NCBI GenBank assembly: GCA_902705825.1
Contig: CACSIL010000034.1
Location: 17,825 to 64,105, forward strand
Direction: 5' to 3'
Source of the DNA: Halioglobus japonicus
GTDB taxonomy: Bacteria; Pseudomonadota; Gammaproteobacteria; Pseudomonadales; Halieaceae
Length of the DNA stretch: 46,281 nucleotides
The translations under genes were made by a program, and so were the position numbers. Every line of letters begins with the position of its first letter. The stretch's first letter is position 1. This document shows, in pieces, positions 16,844 through 24,666 of the stretch. The notes beneath the pieces were generated by a model, which saw only the letters and a list, made by a program, of their open reading frames with translations, searched no databases and had not been told where the DNA came from.

Positions 16844-17785
16844 TTATTCGCGGTAAAACCATGCACCCTCGTCATCACCGCTGAAGCCTGAGGGTGACAC
16901 GCCAATTTCAATAGCTACGCCATCCGAGAATACCCATGAAACATCTGACAAGTGGGCGAAAGATGTCTCCTCGGGATCGGAGGTGTACCCGCCCAGTTGG
17001 TATATCCCAAAGCCTATACTGTTTTTGATCTCCACAAAATTGAAACCGCTAGCCTTCAGTGCTTGTATCAAGGTCGGGCTGGCAAAGGTTTGATGGGGCA
17101 CCGGTGTCAGCAAGAAACCCGTGGGATAATAGCTGTTCCACATATCCAGCACATCCTGCGAGGATGCCCAGATCCAGCCCGCCATGTCATAGCCGTTCAG
17201 CGTGCCAGAGCACACCCCATCAGGGCATGCCGCAGCGATTTCACTGTACGAGAGGCCATTAAAGTGATCGAGCTGTGCCCATTTTCTGCCGTCTGGCGTA
17301 AATATAAGCTCTATGGGGCAGCCATATGCATTTACCGGCCACCCCAAAGGAGTTTCTGGGCAAACATCGTCTATGTTGAGAATCGTGTCCCCGTCATCAT
17401 CGGCAAGAGGGTCGAAAGGAAGACGCTTGAACACTGGCATGATGTAGAAAGTATCGTCACCTGCGATAATGGAGGTGGTACTTGCATTGCTTGCGAGCGC
17501 CGTATTGCTAACAATACACGTAGTACTTGTGGAATCTCTACACAAGAACTCACTGCCACCCATCCATTTCACAAACTCATAGCCGTCATTGGGAATAGCG
17601 GTAAAAGCGTCCGTAAAGTTGGCATCCGATATCTCAATAGAACAGTTGCTACCTTCAGCACAATCGTTCACTTGTGAAACCGAAACCACGCTACCGCCTT
17701 TAGGTACAATCACTTCCAGAAAGCAACCCGATAGCAGCCCGATGAGGGTGACTGTTGAAAGTAGTCTAAAACTATTTAGCATCAT
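16844..17785 (-). CDS. Lipoprotein with TSP3-like linker and GAWFYRE-ending domain
   Basis: The 313-residue product has a lipobox LLSGC (Cys21). Residues about 22-120 form a beta-rich module with paired Cys (FTDAFTAIPNDGYEFVKWMGG), resembling InlB B-repeat-like domains and distantly the CSHPLEI module of its neighbour. Residues about 125-157 are an Asp-rich TSP3-like linker closed by CPETPLGWPVNAYGCP. Residues 168-313 (KWAQLDHFNGLSYSEIAAAC to GAWFYRE) are homologous to the core of the PEP-CTERM protein at 3578-4231. Here the protein stops directly after GAWFYRE and so lacks the sorting tail. AGGA lies upstream of tandem ATG codons at 17785 and 17782. Confidence 0.78.
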   Translation of the reverse strand: MMLNSFRLLSTVTLIGLLSGCFLEVIVPKGGSVVSVSQVNDCAEGSNCSIEISDANFTDAFTAIPNDGYEFVKWMGGSEFLCRDSTSTTCIVSNTALASNASTTSIIAGDDTFYIMPVFKRLPFDPLADDDGDTILNIDDVCPETPLGWPVNAYGCPIELIFTPDGRKWAQLDHFNGLSYSEIAAACPDGVCSGTLNGYDMAGWIWASSQDVLDMWNSYYPTGFLLTPVPHQTFASPTLIQALKASGFNFVEIKNSIGFGIYQLGGYTSDPEETSFAHLSDVSWVFSDGVAIEIGVSPSGFSGDDEGAWFYRE

Positions 17786-17902
17786 TATTTTTTCCTAATC
17801 CAGCTTAAATAACATGCAAAACAAAACAGGTTGCACGATTAAGATTGTTGAAAACTGAAGGGGAAGTGAGACAATATCTCGCCGGGCTCCAAGGTGCCTC
17901 AT

Positions 17903-19009
17903 TCAGTCATTATCTGTCCCACAAGCACCGGACACCTGCACCCAACGTACACCATCTGTGATGGCAGTCTTGTAGGCTTCCTTCCCGGCTTCACTGTGAT
18001 GGAGGCCATCCTCTGCGTAGTACTCGGGATGCCCTTGTTGCCGACCGACCCAGTCAAGGAGAATCACTCGCTTTCCTCCTGGCCGATCTTTTTCCGCTAT
18101 CACCGATGCTATGTTCGCGTTCACGGCCGCAACAGCAGCGTCAAAGTTCGGTGCATCCCAGTTGTCCGCGACATTAGTGATCAGAACGCATTGCGACGTG
18201 GACTGCGCCATCGCCACAGCAGTGATGAGGTCGGCGCGATGGACAGCGGGCGTGTAGCCGTTCGGCGTGGTCATACCCGCTGCGATAATGCGGGCATCGT
18301 TGCTGCCAAGTGCGATCACGGTAATGGTGGGCTGAAAGAAATCGGCCAGCAGCTGCAATGATTTGATTTCACCCCCCGGCACACCCGATAGCCAGCCTTC
18401 AAATAACCAGTTCGGGATTGAGGAACCGCCAGAGGAGGCCACCCAAACATTCATCCAGGTGGTATCACGAATCGATTCGGCCATCGTTCCGGCACCAACG
18501 CCGGACCAAATAGCTGTGAGACTATCTCCGGCCACGAGGACCATCCCTGCCGACGGCCCTATGACACTGCTGGCACCTTGAGAGTTATTGTAGACAATCT
18601 GGAAGGGAGCAGGCGCACTCTCAGCAGGTTCACTGGGAAGAAATACTGCTCGCAATGCGGGCATGGTTTGAAGCCAGTTATCCTGCACTGTTGCCGCGTC
18701 AACATTGAATGTACAGGCATTTTCAGCGGCGGTTACGCAATTCACCCAGTGGTCAAACTGCCAACCGGCGCGAGGTGTTGCGTAGTAGGTTTCCTGGTAG
18801 GCCCCTATCGCCGTATTTTCACTACAGTTGTCTGCTCCCTGTGCAAAATCCTCGAGCAGACATGTCCTGTTTCCGCTGGACGACATGATGTCGCCTTCAC
18901 CGACTATCTCCAAAGGGTGAGAGCATGCAGTAACAAACCAGACGAGCAGAAGTGTCAGTGCTCCTTTAATAGGGAACCCCCATCTCAAGAAAAATCGTAT
19001 AAAGCGCAA
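17903..19009 (-). CDS. SGNH/GDSL-hydrolase lipoprotein with CSHPLEI module
   Basis: The protein has a lipobox VTAC (Cys29) followed by the same module as the 10887 protein (SHPLEIVGEGDIMSSSGNRTC and ETYYATPRAGWQFDHWVNC). The second half is an SGNH esterase domain: block I GDSL with Ser163, block III GSND with Asn237, and block V DGLH with Asp334 and His337. Such enzymes remove acyl or acetyl groups, often from polysaccharides. The frame has no ATG before the signal peptide; the available start is TTG 19009 and no good ribosome-binding site is visible. An out-of-frame ATG lies at 19019. A start-site error or a frameshift at the extreme 5' end is possible. Confidence 0.8.
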   Translation of the reverse strand: MRFIRFFLRWGFPIKGALTLLLVWFVTACSHPLEIVGEGDIMSSSGNRTCLLEDFAQGADNCSENTAIGAYQETYYATPRAGWQFDHWVNCVTAAENACTFNVDAATVQDNWLQTMPALRAVFLPSEPAESAPAPFQIVYNNSQGASSVIGPSAGMVLVAGDSLTAIWSGVGAGTMAESIRDTTWMNVWVASSGGSSIPNWLFEGWLSGVPGGEIKSLQLLADFFQPTITVIALGSNDARIIAAGMTTPNGYTPAVHRADLITAVAMAQSTSQCVLITNVADNWDAPNFDAAVAAVNANIASVIAEKDRPGGKRVILLDWVGRQQGHPEYYAEDGLHHSEAGKEAYKTAITDGVRWVQVSGACGTDND

Positions 19010-19060
19010 ACAGAGTCATAAAAAGCCTATGACAAGGTAAATGTCTGAATGACAGGACGC

Positions 19061-19250
19061 AAGGGGACGCAAGGGGTCAGGTTCGTTGAACATGGTGCAT
19101 GTGCGCAATTTGACGCCTCCTTATTCTAATTTAAACTCCAGAATCCATGGCGGTATGCCGTTTAGCTATATTGGAACACACAGTGTCGGAAAACAGGCCG
19201 GGAACAAGGAGTCTGACCCCTTGATACTTGATATTCACCTTGATATTCAC
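19061..19250. repeat. Repeat-family pair bounding about 110 bases of non-coding DNA
   Basis: AAGGGGTCAGGTTCGTTGAAC (19071-19091) faces GGAGTCTGACCCCTTGATAC (19208-19227), followed by two TTGATATTCAC units up to 19250. The spacer has no similarity that I can see to the RAYT gene or to the 90-base core. This is the last copy of the family; none is seen from 19.3 kb to the end. Confidence 0.7.
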
Positions 19251-19252
19251 GG

Positions 19253-20845
19253 CTAGGCTAGGGTCTCTATGCCGGGAATGCCGTTTACGACTCTGAAGCG
19301 GCCGCGTGTTTGCGCCTCTGCGGTGGAGTCCAGTGTGTCGATAACGCGAAACTCGACTATGGTTTCCTCAGGCGTAACATCGACGACAACATACCCCTGG
19401 TTGAGCAGGTCGACGTGACGCAGGTAGGGATCATTCGCTTGCAGCATGATGGTTTCTGCCAGCTGCAGCAGCTCTATAGGCGCGATCTCTGTCGGCAAGG
19501 GGTCAGCGGTAAGTGAGCCGGTGACAAACTCCATCGCGGTGATGGGCGAATTGATGTCATCGCAATCGGGCTGGATATTGCTCGCCTTGTAGAAGTGGGT
19601 GTGCCCAGCCGAGACAAGAACATTCGCGATCTTCCTGCTCTCAATATATCGCATCAATTTGCGGCGCTCGTCCTGATAGTCATCCCAGGCTTCGTTGGAG
19701 ACATAGATGCCGCCATTTTTTTGTAGTTCCGGGTCTGCTGCGCGCAACTCTGGTGTATCGAAATCCACGAGCTTCCACGGCGCCATATCGTAGCTGCTGC
19801 CCAGAATCTTCCACTGCGCTCTGGTACGTGCGAGTCGACGAGCAAGCCACGCCAGCTGCCATTTACCCAGCGTGGTACGGCCGGGTTCAAACATCTCTTC
19901 GCCCGGCGGTATCGTGGTGTCCTGGGCGTCGAGCAGCCCCGCGAAAGTGGCATTGGCGGGTACTTCCGGATCACGATACTGACGTGTATCCAGTAGCATC
20001 AATTCAGCCAGATTTCCCCACCGCAGACTTCTGTAGGTACGGTCGGTCAGGTTGCGCATCACCGGCATGGCCTCGAACCACGCCTGTCGTGCGTTGGCCA
20101 GCCGCTGCGAGTCCCCGGTGCGATCTACACCATTATAGAACTCGCCGTCGTCCCACACTGCAACCAGTGGTACCTGAGCCTGCAATGCCTGTAAATCGGG
20201 GTTTGAATGAAACCGCTGGTATACACTGCGATAGTCGTCCACCGTCAGTGTGGCCGAATCGTTAACATACACATAGTCACCAAGGTGCAGCAGAAAATCG
20301 ACGTTCTCTTTGGCAATGGCCCGATGCGCGACATAGTGGCTCTGCGTGCGCTGCTGGCAGCTGGCAAAGGCATAGCGCAGATGATCTGGTGACGAAAGCA
20401 GACTGGGGGCTGTGCGCAGACGACCAACAACACTACCCACACCCTGCACCTCGAAACGGTAGTGATACCAGCGGTCGGGCCGCAACCCCCTGACTTTGAC
20501 ATGCAGATTGTGCCCCGTGGCAGCTCCAACCGTTCTAACCCCGCCGCGGACCACGTTCTGCATCAAGGCGTCCTCCGCCACAGACCACAACACAACGACC
20601 CGTTCGGTACTTGCCGTTGCGACACGCGTCCAGATAACGGCACTCCTGGGCGCTGGGTCACCCGATTTGATCCCGTCGGGGAACAGGAGAGCTGCCTCAT
20701 CGTCAGCTCGCGCATAATCGGCAGCCAAAAAGCTCTGCCCTGTGGCACCGGCTGCAACGAGTACAGCCAGTGCCCGGAGGAATTCACGACGCGGCATTGT
20801 ACGACCGGTGCCGTTTGGGGGTGATATCTCTAGATCTGGTTTCAT
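19253..20845 (-). CDS. PhoD-type alkaline phosphatase, Tat-exported
   Basis: The 530-residue product has a twin-arginine signal (PRREFLRALAVLVAAGATG) and then the PhoD N-terminal beta domain (FPDGIKSGDPAPRSAVIWTR). The metallophosphatase core carries YAFASCQQ, FLLHLGDYVYVND, AVWDDGEFYNG, MLLDTRQYR and VLVSAGHTHFY. PhoD enzymes are calcium/iron phosphodiesterases and phosphomonoesterases in the periplasm. In the usual WDDHE/WDDHD motif the His is replaced by Gly234 here, so activity may differ. ATG 20845 has AAAGGTGGG upstream; the longer frame to 20944 would bury the signal peptide. It is a single gene; the stop is two bases from the repeat pair at 19061-19250. Confidence 0.88.
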   Translation of the reverse strand: MKPDLEISPPNGTGRTMPRREFLRALAVLVAAGATGQSFLAADYARADDEAALLFPDGIKSGDPAPRSAVIWTRVATASTERVVVLWSVAEDALMQNVVRGGVRTVGAATGHNLHVKVRGLRPDRWYHYRFEVQGVGSVVGRLRTAPSLLSSPDHLRYAFASCQQRTQSHYVAHRAIAKENVDFLLHLGDYVYVNDSATLTVDDYRSVYQRFHSNPDLQALQAQVPLVAVWDDGEFYNGVDRTGDSQRLANARQAWFEAMPVMRNLTDRTYRSLRWGNLAELMLLDTRQYRDPEVPANATFAGLLDAQDTTIPPGEEMFEPGRTTLGKWQLAWLARRLARTRAQWKILGSSYDMAPWKLVDFDTPELRAADPELQKNGGIYVSNEAWDDYQDERRKLMRYIESRKIANVLVSAGHTHFYKASNIQPDCDDINSPITAMEFVTGSLTADPLPTEIAPIELLQLAETIMLQANDPYLRHVDLLNQGYVVVDVTPEETIVEFRVIDTLDSTAEAQTRGRFRVVNGIPGIETLA

Positions 20846-21157
20846 TGGCACTACCCACCTTTTGTTATTATCTGCCAAGATTGAAGCATCGATTAAGAAG
20901 CGGCATCTCAAGTATAGACTATTGGCTCGCCACGCAAATGACACGTCTATGACGCCTGTATTCGGTGGGCCGCTGTGGTAGAAAGCCCGAAGTCCGGGCC
21001 ATGTTTCTGAAGGGGTGGTGTGCAGCAGCTAGTTCTATAAGGCCGCTATCTGCGAGCTCATCTCATTGGCTGGTATCTCTTCGCGCCCGGGGTGAATCAC
21101 GGTATCAATCGGCTATGTTGAACGCGCCGAGGCAGACAAGGTATACCTGAATTGCTC
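20846..21157. other. Intergenic region without recognised features
   Basis: This 312-base stretch separates the PhoD start from the TauD-family stop, both on the minus strand. It must hold the PhoD promoter, but I cannot point to convincing boxes. Short open frames here have no recognisable content. Confidence 0.5.
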
Positions 21158-21982
21158 TCAGTAAGGCCGATCGCCATCAATGGTTATCCTGTGCAGGCGT
21201 CGGTGGGCCGGGAAATAGTCGTTAACGGGCTTGTGCTGTGTGCTGCGGTTATCCCAAATCGCTATGGAGTTCACTCGCCACTGAAAACGGCAGGTATATT
21301 CCGGCACGGTGACGTGATTAAACAAATAGGCCAGCAGCGCATCGCTTTCCGCCGCTCGCAGGCCTTCAATGTGGGTGGTGAAAAGGGAATTCACAAAAAT
21401 GACTTTTTTACCGGTCTCCGGGTGTACGCGGATAACCGGGTGCCTGACTGGCGGATTTGCGGCAACGGCATCGGCCAATCGCTCTTTGCCACCGGGCGCG
21501 GCAAGACTTTCTTTGAAGCCATAGGAAAAATCGTGGATGGCAGTCAACTTGCCCAAAAACTCTTGCATCGGTTGCGAGAGCCCATCATAGGCGGCAGTCA
21601 TACTTGACCAGAGTGTGTCTCCGCCCTTGGGTGGAATAATTTCAGACTTCAACACTGTCCCCATCGGCGGATGTTCACGAAAGGTCATATCACTGTGCCA
21701 CGCCTCGATGCGGGTCGGCTTTTCCGGTGTACTTTCGAGTATGGTTATTTCAGGAAAGTTATCGACGGTATCGTAGGCAGGGTGAGTCTGCAGCGGCCCA
21801 AAGGACAGTGCGAGCGCTTTTTGATGTTGCGGGCTGATATCCTGGTCGCGGAAAAAAATGACCTCGTATTCATTGAGCAACGCGCGTATCTGCGCAGCGC
21901 GCTCCGCCGTCATATCCTGCGAGAGGTCAATTCCGAGGATTTCGGCGCCGAGGGCGCCCGCCATTGGTCTAATATCAAACAT
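21158..21982 (-). CDS. TauD/TfdA-family Fe(II)/2-oxoglutarate dioxygenase
   Basis: The 274-residue protein has the family's iron triad: His96 and Asp98 in AWHSDMTF and His250 in WDNRSTQH. Arg residues after YFPAHRRLHR would bind 2-oxoglutarate. The opening GALGAEILGIDLSQ is typical of taurine and 2,4-D-type dioxygenases. Members hydroxylate taurine, alkylsulfates, phenoxyacetates or other substrates; the substrate cannot be told from sequence. It is near full family length. It stands in a minus-strand series between a PhoD phosphatase and PTS enzyme I, without clear functional linkage. Confidence 0.88.
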   Translation of the reverse strand: MFDIRPMAGALGAEILGIDLSQDMTAERAAQIRALLNEYEVIFFRDQDISPQHQKALALSFGPLQTHPAYDTVDNFPEITILESTPEKPTRIEAWHSDMTFREHPPMGTVLKSEIIPPKGGDTLWSSMTAAYDGLSQPMQEFLGKLTAIHDFSYGFKESLAAPGGKERLADAVAANPPVRHPVIRVHPETGKKVIFVNSLFTTHIEGLRAAESDALLAYLFNHVTVPEYTCRFQWRVNSIAIWDNRSTQHKPVNDYFPAHRRLHRITIDGDRPY

Positions 21983-22066
21983 AGTGGTAGCCGCCTGGTT
22001 CGAGGCGCCAATTTTAGTATAAGTGGCGACAGAGTAGAATGGTGCTTGTGCGTTGAAAAGATGGCA

Positions 22067-23773
22067 TCAAGATTCCGGGTAGGAACCGCGAATACCGGCC
22101 ACCCTCACAATCTCCTTTACCCGGCATATCGAGCGCGCTTCTATCGCCTCCCTGGCCAGCGCCTCCAGAGTTGCAAGCGATAGCGTGCGTAATAAGTATT
22201 TGACCGGCATGCTCAAACTCGGGCTCATACTCAAGCGCCGAATACCAAGCCCAACCAGCAGCGCCGCAATTTCAGGGCTCCCGGCGGCCTCACCGCAAAC
22301 CGTCACCGGTTTGTTCTTCGCCTGTGCGGTACTGCACACTGTTTTTACTGCACGCAGCACCGCCGGATGCAGAACCGAATAATCGTCCTCTGCGTCCAAT
22401 GCATTTCGGTCCGACGCGAGCAAAAACTGGGTTAAGTCATTGGTGCCCAAATTGACAAAGTCAGCATGATCGAGGATCTCATCGATAAGCAGAACCGCTG
22501 CGGGGGTCTCAACCAGCACGCCAATTGGTGGCACCGTCAAACCCAGTTCTCGCGCTATCTGCAAAATAATGTCCTTCGCCGCCAGAAAATCGTCTACGCC
22601 CAGAACCATTGGCAGCAGTATATTCACACGATGCTCAGCAGAGACACGTAGCAGAGCCTCGACCTGCGTTCGAAACATCGAAAGGCCTGCGCCGAGAGAA
22701 AACCGTAAACCGCGTATACCTAAGTTCGGGTTGGCTTCTGGTGAGTGTCTTAGAAACAACGGAAACTTATCGCCACCAAGATCCAGTGTTCGAATGCATA
22801 TATCACGACCGGGCATTCGACTGGCAACCTGCGCATAAAGATCGATCTGTTCATCAACAGTTGGCGGTTCCGAATGATCCAGAAACAGAAACTCTGTGCG
22901 CAGTAGGCCAATCGCCGCGAGGTTGGACGAAGCACTTAGCTCTGCCTCGTTCGGACGGGCAAGGTTGGCCATCAACTGGATTTCGACGCCATCCATTGTT
23001 TGGCAGGGGAGGTGCTCATCAGCCTTCTGAGCGTCGCGATAATCATTGAAGCGATGTTGCTTCTGTTCGAACGCTTGTCGTTGCGATTGGGTCGGCGCAA
23101 TAACAAGCTTACCTGCGTAGCCATCCAGCAATAGATGTTGACCAGTGGAGAGTGAACCGCCTATGTCGGTTATACCTGTCAATGCAGGAACGCCCAGCGC
23201 GCGAGCCAGTATCGCTACGTGGCTCGTTTCGCCACAGCGCTGAGTAACTACCCCTGCCAGCTTGTCACTATCCAATTCCACGAGGTCAGAGGGCAACAGC
23301 TCTTCCCCCACAATGATTGAATTGTCCTCCAGGGCTGAAAATCTGGAGGCGGGATGGCCGGCGGCATGACGTATCAGACGATTGCCTATATCCCTAATAT
23401 CCAGCTCGCGCTCGCGCAGGTATGGGTCCTGCGCTTTGCTCATCCTAGCGGCATATTCCTCTACCGATGCCGCTATTGCATCTTCGACACGCAATGCATC
23501 GCTATCCAGCCTTTGGATAATATCATTCAGTAATGCCGGATCTTCCAATATCAGCTGGTGAGCGGCAAATATCTCCGCTTCACTGGCTCCAAATTCCTGA
23601 TGTACGTGAGCCTGCAGCGCCTCCAGATCTGCCCCTGCACTTTGAAAAGCTCTTTTAAGCCTGAGAATTTCAGCGTCGCTGTCTACCGGTGTCAGGCTTG
23701 CCTGTACCGGAATGGAATCCAGCAAAACAACAGCGCGCCCATTCGCCAGTCCAGGCGCAATGGCTTTGCCCAT
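22067..23773 (-). CDS. PTS enzyme I (phosphoenolpyruvate-protein phosphotransferase)
   Basis: The 568-residue protein has full PtsI length without an N-terminal GAF domain. The order is: the helical HPr-binding part (about residues 30-140); the phospho-His domain with RCGETSHVAILARALGVPAL (His185 the phosphorylated residue); and the PEP-binding barrel with GLLRTEFLFLD, LGGDKFP and the C-terminal VCGEAAGSPEIAALLVGLGIRRLSMSP. It passes phosphate from PEP to HPr or NPr. ATG 23773 is used. The frame is open further upstream without an ATG or GTG. A GAGGAGG motif lies 8 bases before an ATT codon at 23785 but 20 or more bases before the ATG, so the true start may be upstream. The gene follows ibpA by about 110 bases on the same strand. 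Confidence 0.88.
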   Translation of the reverse strand: MGKAIAPGLANGRAVVLLDSIPVQASLTPVDSDAEILRLKRAFQSAGADLEALQAHVHQEFGASEAEIFAAHQLILEDPALLNDIIQRLDSDALRVEDAIAASVEEYAARMSKAQDPYLRERELDIRDIGNRLIRHAAGHPASRFSALEDNSIIVGEELLPSDLVELDSDKLAGVVTQRCGETSHVAILARALGVPALTGITDIGGSLSTGQHLLLDGYAGKLVIAPTQSQRQAFEQKQHRFNDYRDAQKADEHLPCQTMDGVEIQLMANLARPNEAELSASSNLAAIGLLRTEFLFLDHSEPPTVDEQIDLYAQVASRMPGRDICIRTLDLGGDKFPLFLRHSPEANPNLGIRGLRFSLGAGLSMFRTQVEALLRVSAEHRVNILLPMVLGVDDFLAAKDIILQIARELGLTVPPIGVLVETPAAVLLIDEILDHADFVNLGTNDLTQFLLASDRNALDAEDDYSVLHPAVLRAVKTVCSTAQAKNKPVTVCGEAAGSPEIAALLVGLGIRRLSMSPSLSMPVKYLLRTLSLATLEALAREAIEARSICRVKEIVRVAGIRGSYPES

Positions 23774-23884
23774 TAGAACGCGAATGTCTGCAACCTCCTC
23801 TGCTACAGGGACAGACCGCAGACTAATGCAATACCGGAATACCGAATCGCTTGAACCGGGCCTGCCCCCGCATCACACCCTGAG

Positions 23885-24367
23885 TCAGGCTGCCTTGCTA
23901 TCGACTTGTTCGGCATCCTCCGAATCAGCTTGATTAAGGAGCGTGCCCGCATCATTGATGGGAATGCTCCGAGGCTTCATTTCCTCCGGAACTTCTCTCA
24001 CCAGGTTGATGGTAAGCAGGCCATTGCTGAGGTCGGCTCCTGTGACTTCGACGTGATCGGCAAGATTGAACTTTCGCTCAAAAGCGCGATTTGCGATGCC
24101 CTGATGAACGTAATGGCGCTCTTCCTTCCGGGCTTTGATGCCCCGCACATAGAGAACATCTTTCTCAACCATCAGATCGAGCTCGTCACGCTCAAACCCA
24201 GCTACCGCCAGAGTAATCGTGTACTTGTTGTCATCAATTGCCTCGATATTGTATGGCGGATAACCGGAAACATTGGCGTCGATATTGCGTGCGTTATCGA
24301 GCAACGAGGTAAGCCGGTCAAATCCAATACTGTTGCGATACAGTGGAGAAAGATCGAGTGAGTTCAT
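23885..24367 (-). CDS. ibpA: Small heat-shock protein, IbpA type (Hsp20)
   Basis: The 160-residue product has the IbpA opening MNSLDLSPLYRNSIGFDRLTSLL and an alpha-crystallin domain (about residues 35-130). Conserved marks are YPPYNIEAIDDNKYTITLAVAGF, HQGIANRAFERKFNLADHVEV and NGLLTINLVREVPEEMKPR, and an I-x-I-type end motif (SIPIN) follows. IbpA holds unfolding proteins on aggregates for ClpB/DnaK. ATG 24367 is set by GGAGG seven bases upstream; the longer frame starts at a TTG within the leader. The C terminus is longer than usual, adding an acidic tail (QADSEDAEQVDSKAA). A sigma-32-type promoter and ROSE-like leader precede it. Confidence 0.92.
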   Translation of the reverse strand: MNSLDLSPLYRNSIGFDRLTSLLDNARNIDANVSGYPPYNIEAIDDNKYTITLAVAGFERDELDLMVEKDVLYVRGIKARKEERHYVHQGIANRAFERKFNLADHVEVTGADLSNGLLTINLVREVPEEMKPRSIPINDAGTLLNQADSEDAEQVDSKAA

Positions 24368-24442
24368 GTTACATCCTCCCAAAGAAGCAATATAAATTTA
24401 CCTGGAACACCAAAGGCACTCCTGTGAGCTACCTGGGTGTTA
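24368..24442 (-). promoter_or_regulatory. ROSE-like RNA thermometer in the ibpA leader
   Basis: The predicted leader is about 75 bases. Its 5' part can form a hairpin from AACACC (24441-24436) and GGTGTT (24411-24406). Its 3' part reads TTGCTTCTTTGGGAGG, in which GCUUC can pair with the GGAGG ribosome-binding site. The UUGCU ahead of the Shine-Dalgarno site, with a G left opposite a G, is the hallmark of ROSE elements found in front of ibpA/hsp20 genes. Heat would melt the final hairpin and allow translation. The structure was judged by eye only. Confidence 0.6.
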
Positions 24443-24449
24443 ATCCGTA

Positions 24450-24477
24450 ATTTTGGGATACAGGGAAAAATTTCAAG
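24450..24477 (-). promoter_or_regulatory. Sigma-32 (heat-shock) promoter of ibpA
   Basis: On the minus strand CTTGAAA (24477-24471) is followed after 13 bases by CCCAAAAT (24457-24450). This closely matches the RpoH consensus CTTGAA with N13-17 and CCCCATNT. A start of transcription near 24442 gives the leader described separately. Confidence 0.78.
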
Positions 24478-24581
24478 ATTCGGGCTAAAAATAAATCAGC
24501 ATAAATCGCGTGGTTTATATGACAATTTGAAATAGATATACCGCGCTCACCAGAACGGCAGCGCGCCTCTTCTCAATCTCT

Positions 24582-24623
24582 ACATTATGGAGCGTACGCA
24601 CATGGACGCACGCTCCATAATGT
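24582..24623. repeat. Perfect 14-base inverted repeat (terminator or operator)
   Basis: ACATTATGGAGCGT (24582-24595) and its exact reverse complement (24610-24623) enclose 14 bases. It lies after the amidohydrolase stop and before the ibpA promoter. No T-run follows on either strand, so a factor-independent terminator is not fully supported; a protein-binding site is the alternative. Confidence 0.7.
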
Positions 24624-24666
24624 CACTTCTATCTACAGGAATACCAAAGTTAACCGAGGAAATTGA

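Noticed and set aside
16578..16862. A 94-residue open frame overlapping the composite repeat
   Set aside because: Its sequence is only the translated repeat and shares RDQGVRVLDMH with the frame over the other repeat copy. It is not a gene.
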